A DNA stretch of 64,000 nt, taken from the NCBI RefSeq assembly GCF_964019385.1, contig NC_088644.1, positions 40,109,925-40,173,924 on the forward strand, written 5' to 3'. How positions within the stretch are numbered: position 1 is the first letter of the stretch; every line of letters begins with the position of its first letter. The position numbers were made by a program, and so were the translations under genes. This DNA is from Sycon ciliatum. Lineage: Eukaryota > Porifera > Calcarea > Leucosolenida > Sycettidae. The notes below the pieces were generated by a model, which saw nothing but the letters and a program-made list of their open reading frames with translations, ran no database searches and had not been told where the DNA came from. Positions 1 to 36,910 of the stretch are shown in pieces.

Positions 1-72
<72 letters not shown>
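1..72. repeat. (AC)n microsatellite
   Basis: An uninterrupted AC dinucleotide run from the first base of the window to about position 72. It is probably longer, since it starts at the window edge. Confidence 0.98.
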
Positions 73-74
<2 letters not shown>

Positions 75-129
75 GATCCTGGTAAACACTGCCATTGCGG
101 TCACGTGTCCCCTTGCGTGGCCGGCAACA

Positions 130-729
130 TGGAACGACGAATGGCGGCAGAAAGTCGGCGATCTGTCGAGGGGTCAGGGACCATGTTCAATTGACACCAC
201 GAGAGAGCCATCTCCGGCTGCTATGGATTTGAAAGCCACGAGTAGAGCGGCAGCACCGGCCACAGGCCCCACAGTGGGCCTTGCAACATAAGAGATCGAG
301 CCGGCACGCAGCGGCGGAGGAGTCGGCTGAGCAGCAATGGTGGACACCGCTGTTCGGCATGGAGCTTGAGACGGTGCCGCGGAGAGCACCTGGAAGATGG
401 GGCACTTGTGGACCGCCAAACCTCCAGCACTGCAGAACGGCAGCGCTGGCAGGCAGAACATTGTCGGCTACCTCTCTGTTCCGATACAGGTTTGCAGCGC
501 TCGCCTAGGCATTTGTGACGAGGCAAACCACTCCTGAAGAAGAGATGACCACACTCGGCACAAGGCACCCGCAGAGGCGCACAAACGGGTTCGGGCGGGT
601 GCAGAACATTGTAAGCGGCCCGCCATTCCCGTCTATCCTCGGCCAAGTCGTGCCATTTGTCGATGCCCAACACTGCCAGATCCCTCCGCGCAGCATCACG
701 CCACCTTTTCCTCGGGCCGCACATCGGAC

Positions 730-735
<6 letters not shown>
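130..735 (-). pseudogene. Decayed LINE C-terminal region with zinc-finger-like motifs
   Basis: Read on the minus strand from about 735 downwards, the translation has a GPRKRWRDAARRDL stretch followed by a tryptophan-rich segment (WHDLAEDRREWRAAYN). This resembles the region after the reverse transcriptase in some LINE ORF2 proteins. Several CxxC...H units follow (CAECGHLF, CSACQR, then GGLAVHKC in a second frame), like C2H2 fingers. The frame shifts at least once between fingers, and the upstream end is cut by the CA repeat at 731, so I call it a dead fragment. LINE assignment is by motif resemblance only. Confidence 0.55.
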
Positions 736-779
<44 letters not shown>

Positions 780-840
780 CATGTACCCCCCCCCCCCACA
801 CACACACATACGCACACACACCATGTACCATGTACACGCC
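731..840. repeat. (CA)n / C12 / (CA)n compound simple repeat
   Basis: A CA run of about 45 bases, a C homopolymer at 786-797, then a second short CA run. The frames through it encode only His-Thr or Cys-Val repeats and are not genes. Confidence 0.95.
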
Positions 841-1085
841 CGTCGCGTGAGAAGTACGCAAGTCTGCAAATGCAGTGGGAAAACACGGCTGGTACATAGC
901 TCGGCCCCTTAAAAATCCAGACAAGCAGGCCATGCTCCGGGACCAGAACGGGGCGGACAAAACTATTATTATACTGCCAGCCGGCAGGCAGGATCAAGCA
1001 CAGCTGATGCCTTCTTCAACAGACCCAGTCGCTGAGTGGCACGATCTGACTTGTTCAGGAAGGTCAGTTGGCCACCAAAAGTAAC

Positions 1086-1109
1086 ACCAAGAGTCCATGG
1101 ACTCTTGGT
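1086..1109. other. 24-nt perfect palindrome
   Basis: Twelve-base arms centred on CATG are exactly self-complementary with no loop (core AAGAGTCCATGGACTCTT). It lies between two LINE remnants. No function is apparent. Confidence 0.8.
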
Positions 1110-1262
1110 AACACGAGCAGCTTCGGGCATTGCGTTTCAGACACTGTTTCCCCTTGGAAGGTAACTAGTGGACAGTTCCAGGGCCGTCGGTGGTGTCCGA
1201 TGTGGAGTAGGCAGTAGTTGCGACTTTGCGGCTTGAATGAAACTCACCAGGTAACAGGTTGC

Positions 1263-1992
1263 TCAGTCTGCCACTGCAGTCGCGAGTACAGTATAGTCGG
1301 CACATTCAGCTTCTAGGTTGCCATGGTACTGGATGCATGTGTAAAGCGTGGCGTCATCGGCATATGTAGCAAGGCTGGTCGAGAGGGGAAGGTGATCTTC
1401 CACATAAGGAATAGACGGTGGGACCGAGTATGCTCCCTTGAGGGACACCAGCCTTGATGGCTTGCACCACTGAGGTTTGTACACCTACTAGATCTACAGC
1501 GCGGATGTGGCGACCCTGGAGGTAGTTCTGCAGCAGCTCAAGCAGCGAGTCAGTCACTTCAAGACAGTTGGCCTTATGAAGGACTCCATGGTGGGAAACT
1601 TTAAAAACGCCCCGGCCACGTCGACAGCAATAACTCTTGTCATGCCTCCACCGTCCAGCGCTGGATGTGCGACTCCACTAATGTTGGAGTGAGAGGAGGA
1701 GGAGGTCAGTTGTTCCAAGGCCACGTCGAAACCCTAATTGACGATCAGACAGAATGCTGCTCCTGTCCAGGAAGTTGGTGATACTGCGGTTACTGATTGT
1801 CTCCATCACCTTGGAGAGTACAGAGAGAAGTGATATGGGACGGTAATTCTTTGGGGAGGACTTGAAGTCTTTCTTGTACACAGGGACGACATGGGCAATC
1901 TTCCAGGAAGCGGGTTGTACTCCGTCTTTGAAGCATTGGGTAACGAGCTTTGAAAGAGGTCTAGCCAAGGATTGAGCTGACATCTTCAGCAC
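1263..1992 (-). pseudogene. Frameshifted LINE reverse transcriptase fragment
   Basis: Minus-strand frames carry consecutive reverse transcriptase blocks: NYRPISLLSVLSKVME near 1840, a GVPQGSILGP block near 1440 and YADDATLY, the catalytic box, near 1360. They lie in at least two frames with gaps, so the copy is inactive. The N-terminal endonuclease and the 3' tail are missing. The RT blocks are typical of CR1/Jockey/Rex-like non-LTR elements; I cannot name the clade. Confidence 0.85.
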
Positions 1993-2468
<476 letters not shown>

Positions 2469-2980
2469 TTGTCATGACACCCAGGTGGCTGTGACGTAGC
2501 ATTTGTCAAGTCCTCGCCAGGTCCCCTGCCCCTGGACCTGGTTCCTCACTGACAATGACCATGATGACTGTCCTTCTCTCTTGACAGACAGTCGTGTTGC
2601 TTGTGGTCGTAGTCATGGTCAACTCCGCATTGTAGCGGCGGTAATCGAGGTCTTTTCGAATCAGTGGATGGAGTCGAGTCGGAAGATCATGTTACATAAT
2701 TTATTTATAACACGTAGACTACTACAGTGTAGATCTACTGTGTAGTAATCACTGGAAAGGTTTTCGGAGTTAGGTGGTCGTCGTGTAGCCAGCGTGATCT
2801 CCCACGCATGGTCTGTGGGCTCACGAGCGTTAGGTTGGCTGAGTAACTGGTAACGCTGCTTGCCGACTGTTGGCATCCTCCACTCTCCAGACCCGAGGGA
2901 AGTAATTACTTCGGAAGACAGCGTCGTAGATCTACAGCCTGCCGAGAGAAAACGAAGAGTCACGGCTATTGATGAGCACA

Positions 2981-26925
<23,945 letters not shown>

Positions 26926-27494
26926 TCACGATGAACACAACCCTGTACACTTGGATTGCCTATCCCCGGCACTGGGCATTGCAGATACCTCAGTCGCACG
27001 TCACTGGTCTTTTCACAGTGCATTGGCATGGTTGTGATCGTGATCATCTCCACCAGTTACCCAGCACTGCAGTGTCAGTTCGCTGTAGCTACCTCAGTGA
27101 ATGACTAACGGCCAGCTCAACAATTGCCAGTTGAGCAAATTCATTTTTTTAAAGTTGCCGAGCAGCCTCTTCAGCTAACTTGCCATTGCCAGTCTGCTGG
27201 GTATGCATGCATGGTAGCAACCCGTTTAGTGGCAGTTTTGGACCCGATGACACTTGATTCAAACAATCAGCTCTTACGCTAAGAGTTACCGAACTCCACC
27301 ACACCCGTCTAAACTTTGAAAAAAATCAGTTTGATTGGTACTGAGTTCACTGTCAACAACTTCAACGCTGACCAATTTCCGATGTGGCCTACGATTGGAC
27401 GTTGACCATCCGGCAACTGCAAGGCCCCTCGTCAGTCAGGTGTTGAATTTGGCTAATGGTCAGGGCAAGGACTATCACCCAATACACTTTCATA
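26926..27494. other. Downstream flank of the JmjC gene
   Basis: Presumed 3' UTR and intergenic sequence. I see no AATAAA close to the stop codon and no coding features. Confidence 0.4.
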
Positions 27495-27496
27495 TA

Positions 27497-27682
27497 CAGT
27501 CGTCCCTCTCTAATCCGGCACTTTATAATCCAGCACCCTCGATAAACCAGCACAATTTTCAGTAGCCAAAATGTCCTCTTCATGCACATTGCAGCAGTAA
27601 ATCAGATTTGTTAATCCAGCACCCTCCCTAATCCAGCAGATTTTCGTGGCACAAATGGTGCCGGATTATAGAGGGACCACTG
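27497..27682. mobile_element. Tigger/pogo-like short element
   Basis: The TIR CAGTCGTCCCTCTCTAATCC at the left pairs with GGATTATAGAGGGACCACTG at the right, flanked by TA on both sides. CAGT...CCCTC...AATCCGGCA is the terminal style of pogo/Tigger elements. 186 bp, non-coding. Confidence 0.85.
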
Positions 27683-28324
27683 TACATAGTTCAGGACCCT
27701 ATCCAAGTGCACAACAATGTAGTCACAAATGGACACAGACAGTTTATACATGTATAATTTGACTGTATGTATGGAATACCTTTAGGTTTTCATTGTGTCA
27801 GGTGTGGTATTTTGTACTCACAATCCGATTCCAGATACTCACGTGCGGTCCCGGATCATTGCGGATAATCAATGTTCTACTGTATCATCAGGACGGGACG
27901 ATTCTAAAACCTAACTCTTAATGACCCGATTACTTCATGGTCAAGCAGCATGAATGTCAGATAGGCAATTCATACACTATCACCACATGCCGGGCCGCAG
28001 GGACAAGGAGCAGCAACCGCAGGCACAGCCACGTTCAATGACCAGTAGAATGACACATATCCGAGTGATTGATTGCCCGAAATGCCGTGTCACGCTGAAG
28101 TGAAGAGGCAAACCGTGATGAGGTTTTCTTCCCTCTCTAAGTCATGATCTTTGCTACACTCTCTGGGTCACATCATCAATAGGCATAATGCCGCAGAGCT
28201 GGAACAGGGCCGGGCGTGATAAAATTCATCTTGCTTGTCTGTCTCTCCACACAAACGTATCACAAAGCACTCGGTACAAGGGATAGGCAGTGTGATTGTT
28301 TAGAACTACAGCAGAGTCGTGCGT

Positions 28325-28507
28325 CCAAGAACGTTGTTTCCAAGGGGCTAGCCTGGGACGTTCTTATTTTTTCAGCAATCTGGCTGCGTTCTTATAGCAC
28401 GTTCTTAGAAACAATCCGTACTGAATCATAACGTATCCCACAAGCTCCCAGAAAACCAACACTGACGTTCTTAACTTTAGGCTGTGGCGTAGGCTGGACG
28501 TTCTTGG
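28325..28507. repeat. ACGTTCTT-rich inverted-repeat segment
   Basis: CCAAGAACGT at 28325 and ACGTTCTTGG ending 28507 are inverted, and ACGTTCTT recurs about six times in between. It may be a degraded TIR element. Confidence 0.35.
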
Positions 28508-28966
28508 GCTCCACGTTCTTCAGCGCGCGACTCTACTGTACAGCAGCTGGCTTCAAGCGCATGCTAGTAATAGCTCCAGTCAAGAGTCCATGGCGACAGC
28601 AGCGTGCATCTTCTACATGGGTGGTGGTGTAACGGAGCCTCATTCCTCAATCATAGTACATCATGGCTGATACAGATCGATACCAGCAACTTCACGCGGC
28701 CATAGTACTATACATGTAGTGCGTACAACTGACTCAGCCTCAGTTGGGCAGCTTTTTGAATCCTGGACAAGGCCGAATGCTGCTACTACTTACCCCTCTT
28801 TTTTTTTTAATCCTGCTTGCATTATTCATCACTAAAGTGAATTAAGTGATGCACATGTAATTCAGGAGTTTTGCCATCATCGGACATCAGCCGATTTGAA
28901 CCGTGTGCAAAGTGACCGTCTGATTTTCATTCTGTGACTAGACGGTTGTTGGTCTTAGGGCCGTTA

Positions 28967-29040
28967 GGCCACTGTGACAACTTCCTCGTCAGGCCACTGT
29001 GACAACTTCCTCGTCAGGCCACTGTGACAACTTCCTCAGT
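28967..29040. repeat. 25-bp tandem repeat, three copies
   Basis: Three almost identical units of GGCCACTGTGACAACTTCCT plus CGTCA. Confidence 0.9.
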
Positions 29041-29117
29041 CCCTTTTACATACAAGACAGTACAGTCCGTATCGCCTATAGCGTTGATGTTTGATTTTGA
29101 GCATTTTATCACTATAA

Positions 29118-29702
29118 GGGGCCGTCCGTAAATATCGATGTTTTTTTAGAGACGATATTGGTGCGTCTGGGGGGGGGGGGGGGAGGGGGTTTGAGCCATG
29201 TGCGTCTTTTCGAGCATCAGAAAAATATCGATGTAAATATCTGAAGTTTTGCCGATCCCTGCACGCGGACGTCTAAATGGCTGTACAAGAAATGTGAAAC
29301 CAGCTTCCGTTCGCGGAGCTAAAACTCGCGACACAAGAACAAAATCAAAAATTGGAAGCTGTACGCCCATGGCGAATTTCAAGAGCAAAAGAATGAGCTA
29401 TTGATTGTGGAAATCGGCCGAACGATGCCTGCAGGAGACCTTTTTCAAGACGTAGAGGCAGTGCGAACAAACACGGACGAACTCCACAAGAGTTTCCAGT
29501 CTTCACTGTCTGAACAAGGATTTGAAAAATTCTTGGGTTCATATTATTGACAAAAAAGGAAAAAATGAGCATCCAAAAATATTGATTCCATGATCTAGAT
29601 GTACATGTGCGTCTTCTGGGGGGAGGGGGGGGGGGGGGGGGGTCAAGGGAGAGAAGCACCAATATCGTCTCTAAAAAAACATCGATATTTACGGACGGCC
29701 CT
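29118..29702. mobile_element. Nested TIR element with 3-bp TAA duplication
   Basis: GGGCCGTCCGTAAATATCGA begins the left end, and the right end mirrors it for about 45 bp (through AGAGACGATATTGGTGC). TAA at 29115-29117 and 29703-29705 suggests a TWA-type duplication, as in PIF/Harbinger. G15 and G18 tracts lie just inside each arm. The outer transposon sequence resumes as GCGATATACTACTAT, confirming the insertion. Confidence 0.78.
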
Positions 29703-30001
29703 TAAGCGATATACTACTATGATCGATACTGCATGCAATGTATGCGAGTGGGGTATCAAACGACTCAGCGCGCCGTGCACATACGCACTACATACATGTA
29801 CAATGTCATGTAGCTGGCTGTAGCTCCTGACACAAAAAAAAGCATTTCCTCATGATGGAGGCATATTTTGGCAACTTGTACGAGCAAAACTCACCAAACA
29901 ACACTCACTGGACAAGTTCTTCACGAAGAAGTAACACCCTGTTCTCCTCTGATATCGCTTGATTTTACATCAATCACTATAACCGATGCAAAAATAATGT
30001 A

Positions 30002-30831
30002 CCGTAAAGTCCGGAGCAAACGCCCACTTCGCAGCAAACGCCCACCCCAGCGGGTCCATACTATTTTCGTCTTTTTCAGGTCAATATAGTTGTAAACAAC
30101 TGGCATGAAGGTCGAATGCGTACGAGAACGACTGTAATGCCTACAAACTGCCTACGTCCTACCAGGAGGCTGTGCAAAAACGATTGTCATTATCTTCCTG
30201 CAAAGAAATAACTTCTGTCGAGATTTCCTTTCATTCGATAAATGTGTTGTCTTTGTGGTAGTTCGTTCTCCATGTGGTACGAGTAATGCCGTAGAAATTT
30301 GTGCGGTGCCACGATGTCGCAGTCAGGAACAGAAATTGTTCTGATAAAGCGTCAGTCAACGACTTGACTGGTCCCAGTATTGCAGTTGCAAATCGAACAG
30401 GGTATGTCACAGAAGCTACACCTACAAAGCCGCTGCTAACTTGTTGAAAACTCCGAAGTGCCCGAGAAAAACCGATGATTTGCCTTTGGGCGCTGTGTGA
30501 TCTCGAAATGATGGCTTGAAACACCGTCAGAAGTGTATTTGGTTCCTTCAATACTCTGTTCTTCGCTACCTTGTTATTCGGAAGAAAACCCGGTTCGGAT
30601 TTGCGAAATAAAACAACCATCATTATAAAATCACTACGAGCTAGCTCGTGGCTAGTGCCCAAAGAAATTTTGAAACCCGGAAAGTGGACATAGTTTACCG
30701 TAGCAAAGTGCTCTTCCCGCTACGGTGTGAGATGCACTTTCGTACAGTAGTGGTGACAGTGCATGGGGTCAGTGTGTACAGGCCAGCAGATCTTGCAAAA
30801 ATGGGGTGGGCGTTTGCTCCGGACTTTACGG
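30002..30831. mobile_element. Nested TIR element CCGTAAAGTCCGGAGCAAAC
   Basis: CCGTAAAGTCCGGAGCAAAC and the following GCCCAC are exactly inverted at the right (GTGGGCGTTTGCTCCGGACTTTACGG in two parts), flanked by TA at both ends. About 830 bp. A minus-strand frame of 143 codons inside has no recognisable motif. Confidence 0.82.
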
Positions 30832-31332
30832 TAATAAAGGTCTTTTGAAATATGAATTTGATCACTATAGGCGATATACTACTATAGACGATTATTACTA
30901 TACACGATAACTGTGTATATTTAGTTATGGCAAATGAAAATGAATTTGAGAAATTGATCGCTATATCCGGTATATTACTATAGCCGCCAACCTTATAGGC
31001 GATACGGACTGTACTCATTTTCAGAGCCGCACAATGATTTTTAGGAAATATGCACGTAAGATCAATGCCCAACTAACTTCAACACGGACCGTTTTGCGCG
31101 AAATCCAACGGTATTGTGTGAGTATCTTTTTTTATGAACTTAGAACAACTTCATATCTTTTTTTATATCCACGGAAACCTTTCAGGAAATTCCTTTTTAT
31201 TTGCAGCTGGTCTAATAGGGCTTGAAAGTGATGACGTCAAAAACGGCCAGGGAGTAGTAAGTTGACATCAGATTTCTATTTTGGATCCACAAAGGTGTGA
31301 CTTTGCTATTGCCTTAGTATGTGGGTGCATAG

Positions 31333-31364
31333 CAGGGAGTCGTAAAATATTTTACGACTCCCTG
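31333..31364. other. 32-nt perfect palindrome
   Basis: CAGGGAGTCGTAAAAT followed immediately by its exact reverse complement. Similar in sequence to the palindrome at 23751. Confidence 0.85.
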
Positions 31365-33676
31365 GTGCATAGCAACCCACTCATGCCGTATGCAGGCGTA
31401 ACTTTTACTTCGCCACCAGTTGTCACCCCGCCCCCAGTAGCCAAATCAGTCAGTTTCACTGGCTACATCACCTTGAGTAAGACCGCTTGAAACGTGCTTG
31501 GATCCATACAAAAACTGGATCCAAGTGGATCCAGTTTTTGAATTTTTGAAATTGTTGCTGTGCTGTGACGTAGCACTTTCAAGCCCTATAAGTATAAGAG
31601 TACACAATGTCATGTACATGACATGTTGTAATGCTGGTAATATTATAGATCCTGAACATGGCCAATAAAATTACTCACGCATTACATGGTGCATTGCCAG
31701 ATGCAAAGATGCACCCAGCAGTCCGCCCAATTCCTGACCTAAGTTGTATCACGGTTAGAATAGAAGGTCGCAATCTAGGCAGCTACTCACAACCGCCGCC
31801 CACGCCTATGCCCATGGCACCTCTCTGCTCTTACTAGTCTTAGTTTTCACTCTTTACATCAGTTCTGAGACACTACATACATCGGCCCACAATTTGGCAC
31901 AAAATTAATAAAACTATCGTACTACATATGCGAGTCGCCGGCGCGGCGCCATCGATGCCACATCAAAATACTTATAGGGATACTGTGTGTGAGGCTAGCT
32001 TGTGTATCGCGTGCGTGTGCGTCTCAAACGTGAGCACAATCATACTCTTGCAAAGCCAAAGCCTCAAAATGAGTCAAAGGCATCGTAGATAATCTGGATA
32101 GTACAGTCCATACTTTGGACCATAGATCTACGGTCCATAGTCTAGTCTACGTAGATCATGGTAGAGTACCAGGTCTACGACGTAGACTCTACAACATACA
32201 CATTTTCAGTCTGCAGCATGCATGCGCGTGCATGTAGACGATACTCGATAGGCCACATGTACGTGTACGTGTGTGTAGCTAGCTGCACGCAGTTCCTTTT
32301 CGGCCTTGAACATCATTTTCGTTGAATCGGCATTTCAAACCAGAAAGGCAGATCATGCTTGCACACAACGAGAGCCATGGAATCAAGTAACATTAGTTTC
32401 CGAAGTTCATGTAGCATTTTATTTCTCTTCCTCTTTTCAATTTGCATTGCTAGTAGAGTGAAAACAAAACCAGTGTTGCACTTTGCCCCGATGGGCAAAG
32501 ATGCTCATTGTTCGTAGATGCACCTCACGTTGTAATTTTTCCTAGCCTCGCGATGGCTAGTAGAGTTCGCAATCTCTTTGATACTTTTGGGGAGACGAGT
32601 GACCGACATTACAGCAGAACGAACGCTCAGGAGTAAGTCATTCTTCTCTAGTTTACATACAGTGTAGCTCTCTGAGCAGTATTTATTTTCCTTCCTGCTT
32701 GTGTGTGAGTGCAGGAGACTCATAACCGCTGTTGAGCATGGAGATGTGCATTCGGCAGGCTCTCTTCTCCGAAAAGGCATATCACCAAACTTCATAGTAC
32801 GTTGCCATTCATGTGCACTGAGTATCAGTATTGTACTGTAGATGTCAGGCAGTATTTTATTCAAGCCTTGCTTGGTAGTTAAACGTGTCTCCGCATTGTG
32901 GTATGCTGTCAACATAACACATATCAGATAGTGTACAAATCACAATCTGTAGGTCACTCATTTGGTCAAGTTTTTTGGAATTGCAGCATGCACGTGTTGC
33001 TCAGTCCTGGGGGGCCTGGTGCAGAGTATGCTAACAATCCAGCTCTTCTGGCTGTGTCCCAACATCATGCTATCTCCTGCGGACTACGCGATTTTGTGGC
33101 CGCCCGGTTTTTTTGCACAATCGTCTGTCATTCTCATTCTGGCACACGTTCCATGCTGACCTCGTGTAATCCTTGAAGTTATTTTAATCTGAGAGCCCAG
33201 CACCAGCGTGCGATCACTAGCACGCCGTATTTTCAGTTGAAGTACGTCGATATAACTGTGAGTAGCGCTATCATTGGCAATGGGCAAGTTCAAGGTTCAA
33301 GGAGTAGTGACTGATGGGCCTTCAGGGAAGTGTGGAAAAGTGCTCTCCCTACCGACGACTGAGGCAGAGCACCTCGACAATCGAGACTGCTATGCTGCTG
33401 AAGATAGCTGGAGATCTGTATCAGGGGGCAGAGCGCCACTCACACTCACTCGTAAGACACAAGTTAGCCGGTTCAGGGTTGTTTACCTTACTCTGCCCAG
33501 TGGAGAAGGAGACTTCATGACTGCGGCATTCAGCTTTGACTCTAACTAGCTACACTGACTAGACGGAACAGTGAACAACAAGCTCGTCTCAACAACGTTG
33601 ACCAGAGAGCAACCAGAGAGCAACCAGAGTGACACCAGAGTGACTACTCATCATGTCCACCGTTATAGAGTTATAG
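31365..33676. other. No gene recognised
   Basis: A short inverted pair around 31515-31540 (AAAAACTGGATCC / GGATCCAGTTTTT) is visible. Several frames of 60-136 codons occur, but none has a motif or convincing splice context. Confidence 0.4.
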
Positions 33677-34042
33677 CTGTCCCTCCAGGAAATCGCGATT
33701 CCACGGATGCAACAAATTTCGCGATTTTGGCCCAAACCCGCGATTTCCCGCGTTTTTTGTTGTTTTCTCCACTTCTTTTTACATTTTTCTGCATTTTTCA
33801 CGCAGTATACAGTGCTTTCCGTGATCCTGTACGTAGGTTATTTCCACAGTACGCAAATAGCGATTCTAAGGATACAACAAATTTCGTGATTTGGCCCAAA
33901 TCCGCAATTTTCTGCCAATAATTCCGCGAGTTCCTTGCAAGTTCCGCATCTTTCCGCACTTTTCGCCGCATTTTTTGTTGTTTTCTGCCGCAAATTCTTG
34001 CGCAAGTTTTGGAGGATTTTCTGCAAATTCCCGCAGGGACAG
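33677..34042. mobile_element. TIR element CTGTCCCT with TTATAG duplication
   Basis: CTGTCCCTCCAGGAA at the left; the right end reversed is CTGTCCCTGCGGGAA. TTATAG flanks both sides (33671-33676, 34043-34048). The interior is rich in CCGCGATTT and TTTTCTGC words, like the 23851 element. Confidence 0.65.
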
Positions 34043-34290
34043 TTATAGGTTACTAGTATGCAATTTTATCATTAGTTGATCTACTTTGGTAAAGTTGCTG
34101 CACAGCGAAGCACTAGCCGACTCTCGCTGGATACACAGCGCCCATAAGCGGTTCCGCTCACACATCACCGTGACATCATTCGCATAACCTCTACTTCCAA
34201 AGCGACCGAATATGGAAACGTAACCCCACAACAGGCGGACCGTGATCACGAGCTGTTGGGGGGGGGGGGGGGGGGCTTCTTGAAGCACAG

Positions 34291-34585
34291 CAACTGGTAG
34301 ACATAGCTCTGGGCTATGATGTCATTGATGATTTGACGGGCAACCAGGCGGTATTGCCATGGTACTGCCCTCCAGTGGAGGATGTGATCCAGTTGCTAGA
34401 GATTGGAGATGGCTGCACCATTCTCACCTACATGTATGTGTCATATTCACATAGTGGAATGATGAATGCTTGCTGGGTCCGGATCTTGTTGAGAGAGGAG
34501 GTCGGGATGGTGTTTGGCTTGAAAGATGTCCAGTGCTGGTGGTGGACAGTTGTGGACAACCCACTGCGTCGTTTCAGTGCTACCG
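34291..34585 (+). CDS. Possible exon of an unknown gene
   Basis: An open frame of about 98 codons after an AG and ending at a GTAACA donor-like site. It begins QLVDIALGYDVIDDLTGNQ and is rich in Trp and Cys (VQCWWW). The upstream side is a G18 tract rather than a pyrimidine tract, so the acceptor is poor. No family recognised; it could be chance. Confidence 0.22.
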
Positions 34586-34665
34586 GTAACAAGTCGTTCG
34601 GACAGAGACAGAGATAGAGAGAAACAGACAAAGAGAGAGGCAGACGGAGACAGACAGACACACAT

Positions 34666-34775
<110 letters not shown>

Positions 34776-34909
34776 GCACACACACAGAGACACAGAGGGG
34801 ACACACACACCGCAATAGACAAGACAGACAGACGAAGATAGACAAGACAGACAGACGAAGAGAAGCAGAGAGACAGAGAAACAGAGGTAGAGAGAGAGTG
34901 AGGAGATGA

Positions 34910-36194
34910 GAGGAGACACTCTGTGGGGCTTTGTGGCGGGTGGCGGTTATGCTCTGTGACTTTGTTGGTGCGGTCTGCATGTCCCGTCTCTGTCTCTACT
35001 CATTGAGGACGCGAATGGATACTGTGTCATCATAGCCTGGGTTTGGATCAGGGCAAACTTCGAGTACGCGAATTACAGAGCCGTGTCGTCAGTATAGGTT
35101 CTTGTCTGCGCCTGGGGCCTGCAGAATGTGGCCTTGCTAGGCGCAGGGTAGGTATGGCTGGGGTATGGGTGCAACCACACCTGAAGAACCCCTGCTTTGA
35201 TTGGTACAATGTTGGGACAGTTGGCGTGTAGCCACCACTAGTCGGGCATGACATTGTGTTTCTGAGATTGTCGCAGTAGAAGGTTTCAACAGTACGTTGC
35301 TGTTCCTACCGAGTGTTATATATGCGAGCACAGTGTCTTAACTGTCTTTACCACATAGCCGGATCTTGTGTTGTCTGGGGACCGCATTGAGCGTGAAACA
35401 CCATCCTATTCCACCTTTCATCAGAACCCCTGGGCATTTGATGCTTGAAGCCGGGACAAGTGGCAATGGGTAGTCAGACATGGAGACGTGTACTGGCTAG
35501 AGCTGTGGGTCTGCTTTCCAAGATGGCCAGGCGTGGGTCAGGTTATCAGTGTTTAAAGGAAGGGAAGTCATTGTCTTCATGGTGTAATTACCGGGCAGAG
35601 GAAGCCAGGCTGCCTACGTGTGATGGAGGCAGACGTGTGTCCAACCGGGTCTCGTCATCTTGGAATATTTGTGTAGTATTGTTCTTGTGTAGTAGTCGTT
35701 TGTGTTTACAGGCTAGTCTTATCCTAAAGATGCTCAGAGGTTGCTTGCGGTGATGATGTTCTACCACTCAGACTTTGCTAGGCGTGTGTCTGAGCTGCTC
35801 TGTTCACGGAATGCAGGAAACGGGCCTTCGATATTTTGCTTGCAACACCCCACCGTCGTGTGTCTCCCGGCTCTGGTCTTGGCACTAACGGCGGTAGAAC
35901 ACTCCGGTGTCTATATCCGTGGGTCTCTTGCTGGAGTTGCTAGCATCTTGGTGGGGTCAAATGATCTGTACCTCGGTGAATGTGATGGATCCTGGCCTAA
36001 CAGATGAGTTCAGTTGAGCCTAACAGAAGAGTCAGAGAGTTTGTGGACATGTGGCCTATTCCAGTGAGCCGGGTTGTAACGCCACAGGGCCGTTGTTCGG
36101 CGGGATGAACATTGATACGTTAAGCTCATGTTGAGCACATGTATGCTTGTAATATGGTCAGAGAGATCAAGTAGATACTAATGACAGTCCCTCA
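34910..36194. other. No gene recognised
   Basis: Open frames of 60-100 codons are scattered through the stretch without motifs. Confidence 0.35.
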
Positions 36195-36869
36195 AGGTTT
36201 CGCAGCTTGATCGCCTTCAGGTCCTGCAGAACCGAGCGGCGAGAGCGGTATACGGTTTGCCGCCTCACACCTCGGCTCAGCCTCTGCTCGAACGGATGTC
36301 CCTGTACAGAGTTCGGGAGTGCTACGCCCAGAAGCGGCTCGTCCTGGTGTGGCGCTGTGTCAATGGGAAAGCCAGCAGTGTCCTCCAGGACCTATTCTCA
36401 CCATCAGCTGGCAGCACCACCCGGCACCAGGTTTCCAGGGGCCTCACTGTCCCCTCGGCACAGTCAGAAGCCGGCAGATCTCGCCTGGCCTTTCAGGCAG
36501 CCTTGGCCTGGAACGCTCTCCCAAGGAGTGTAAGGGAGATCAAGGCTGCCCAGCAATTTAAGCTTGCCTCCATCCCCTACACCTTGCAATGAATGCTCTG
36601 TCTGACTTTTCCCGTCCACACACCACGTCATTTACTCTTCTCTGCGTGCTTGTGCGCTTATGAACTCTTTGTGTTCCCTCTGTTGACGCTTCAAAATCGC
36701 TCTATTGACACTGCAAAATCGCTCTGTTGACGCTACAAAATTGCTCTGCGTGCTTGTGCGCTTATGAACTCTTTGTGTTCCCTCTGTTGACGCTTCAAAA
36801 TCGCTCTATTGACACTGCACAATCGCTCTGTTGACGCTACAAAATTGCTTATCATCTCCCTCCCTCCCT

Positions 36870-36910
<41 letters not shown>

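Larger units (their letters stand above)
29063..31011. mobile_element. TA-flanked TIR transposon containing two nested elements
   Basis: The TIR CAGTCCGTATCGCCTATA begins at 29063 and its complement ends at 31011; TA flanks both ends. CAGT termini with TA duplication fit Tc1/mariner or pogo. Subterminal words such as CACTATAGGCGATATACTAC recur. Once the two inner elements are discounted, only about 530 bp remain, without coding capacity. Confidence 0.8.

Noticed and set aside
30231-30662. 143-codon minus-strand frame as a transposase of the 30002-30831 element
   Set aside because: No catalytic motif or DNA-binding pattern is visible, and the element is too short for an autonomous one.
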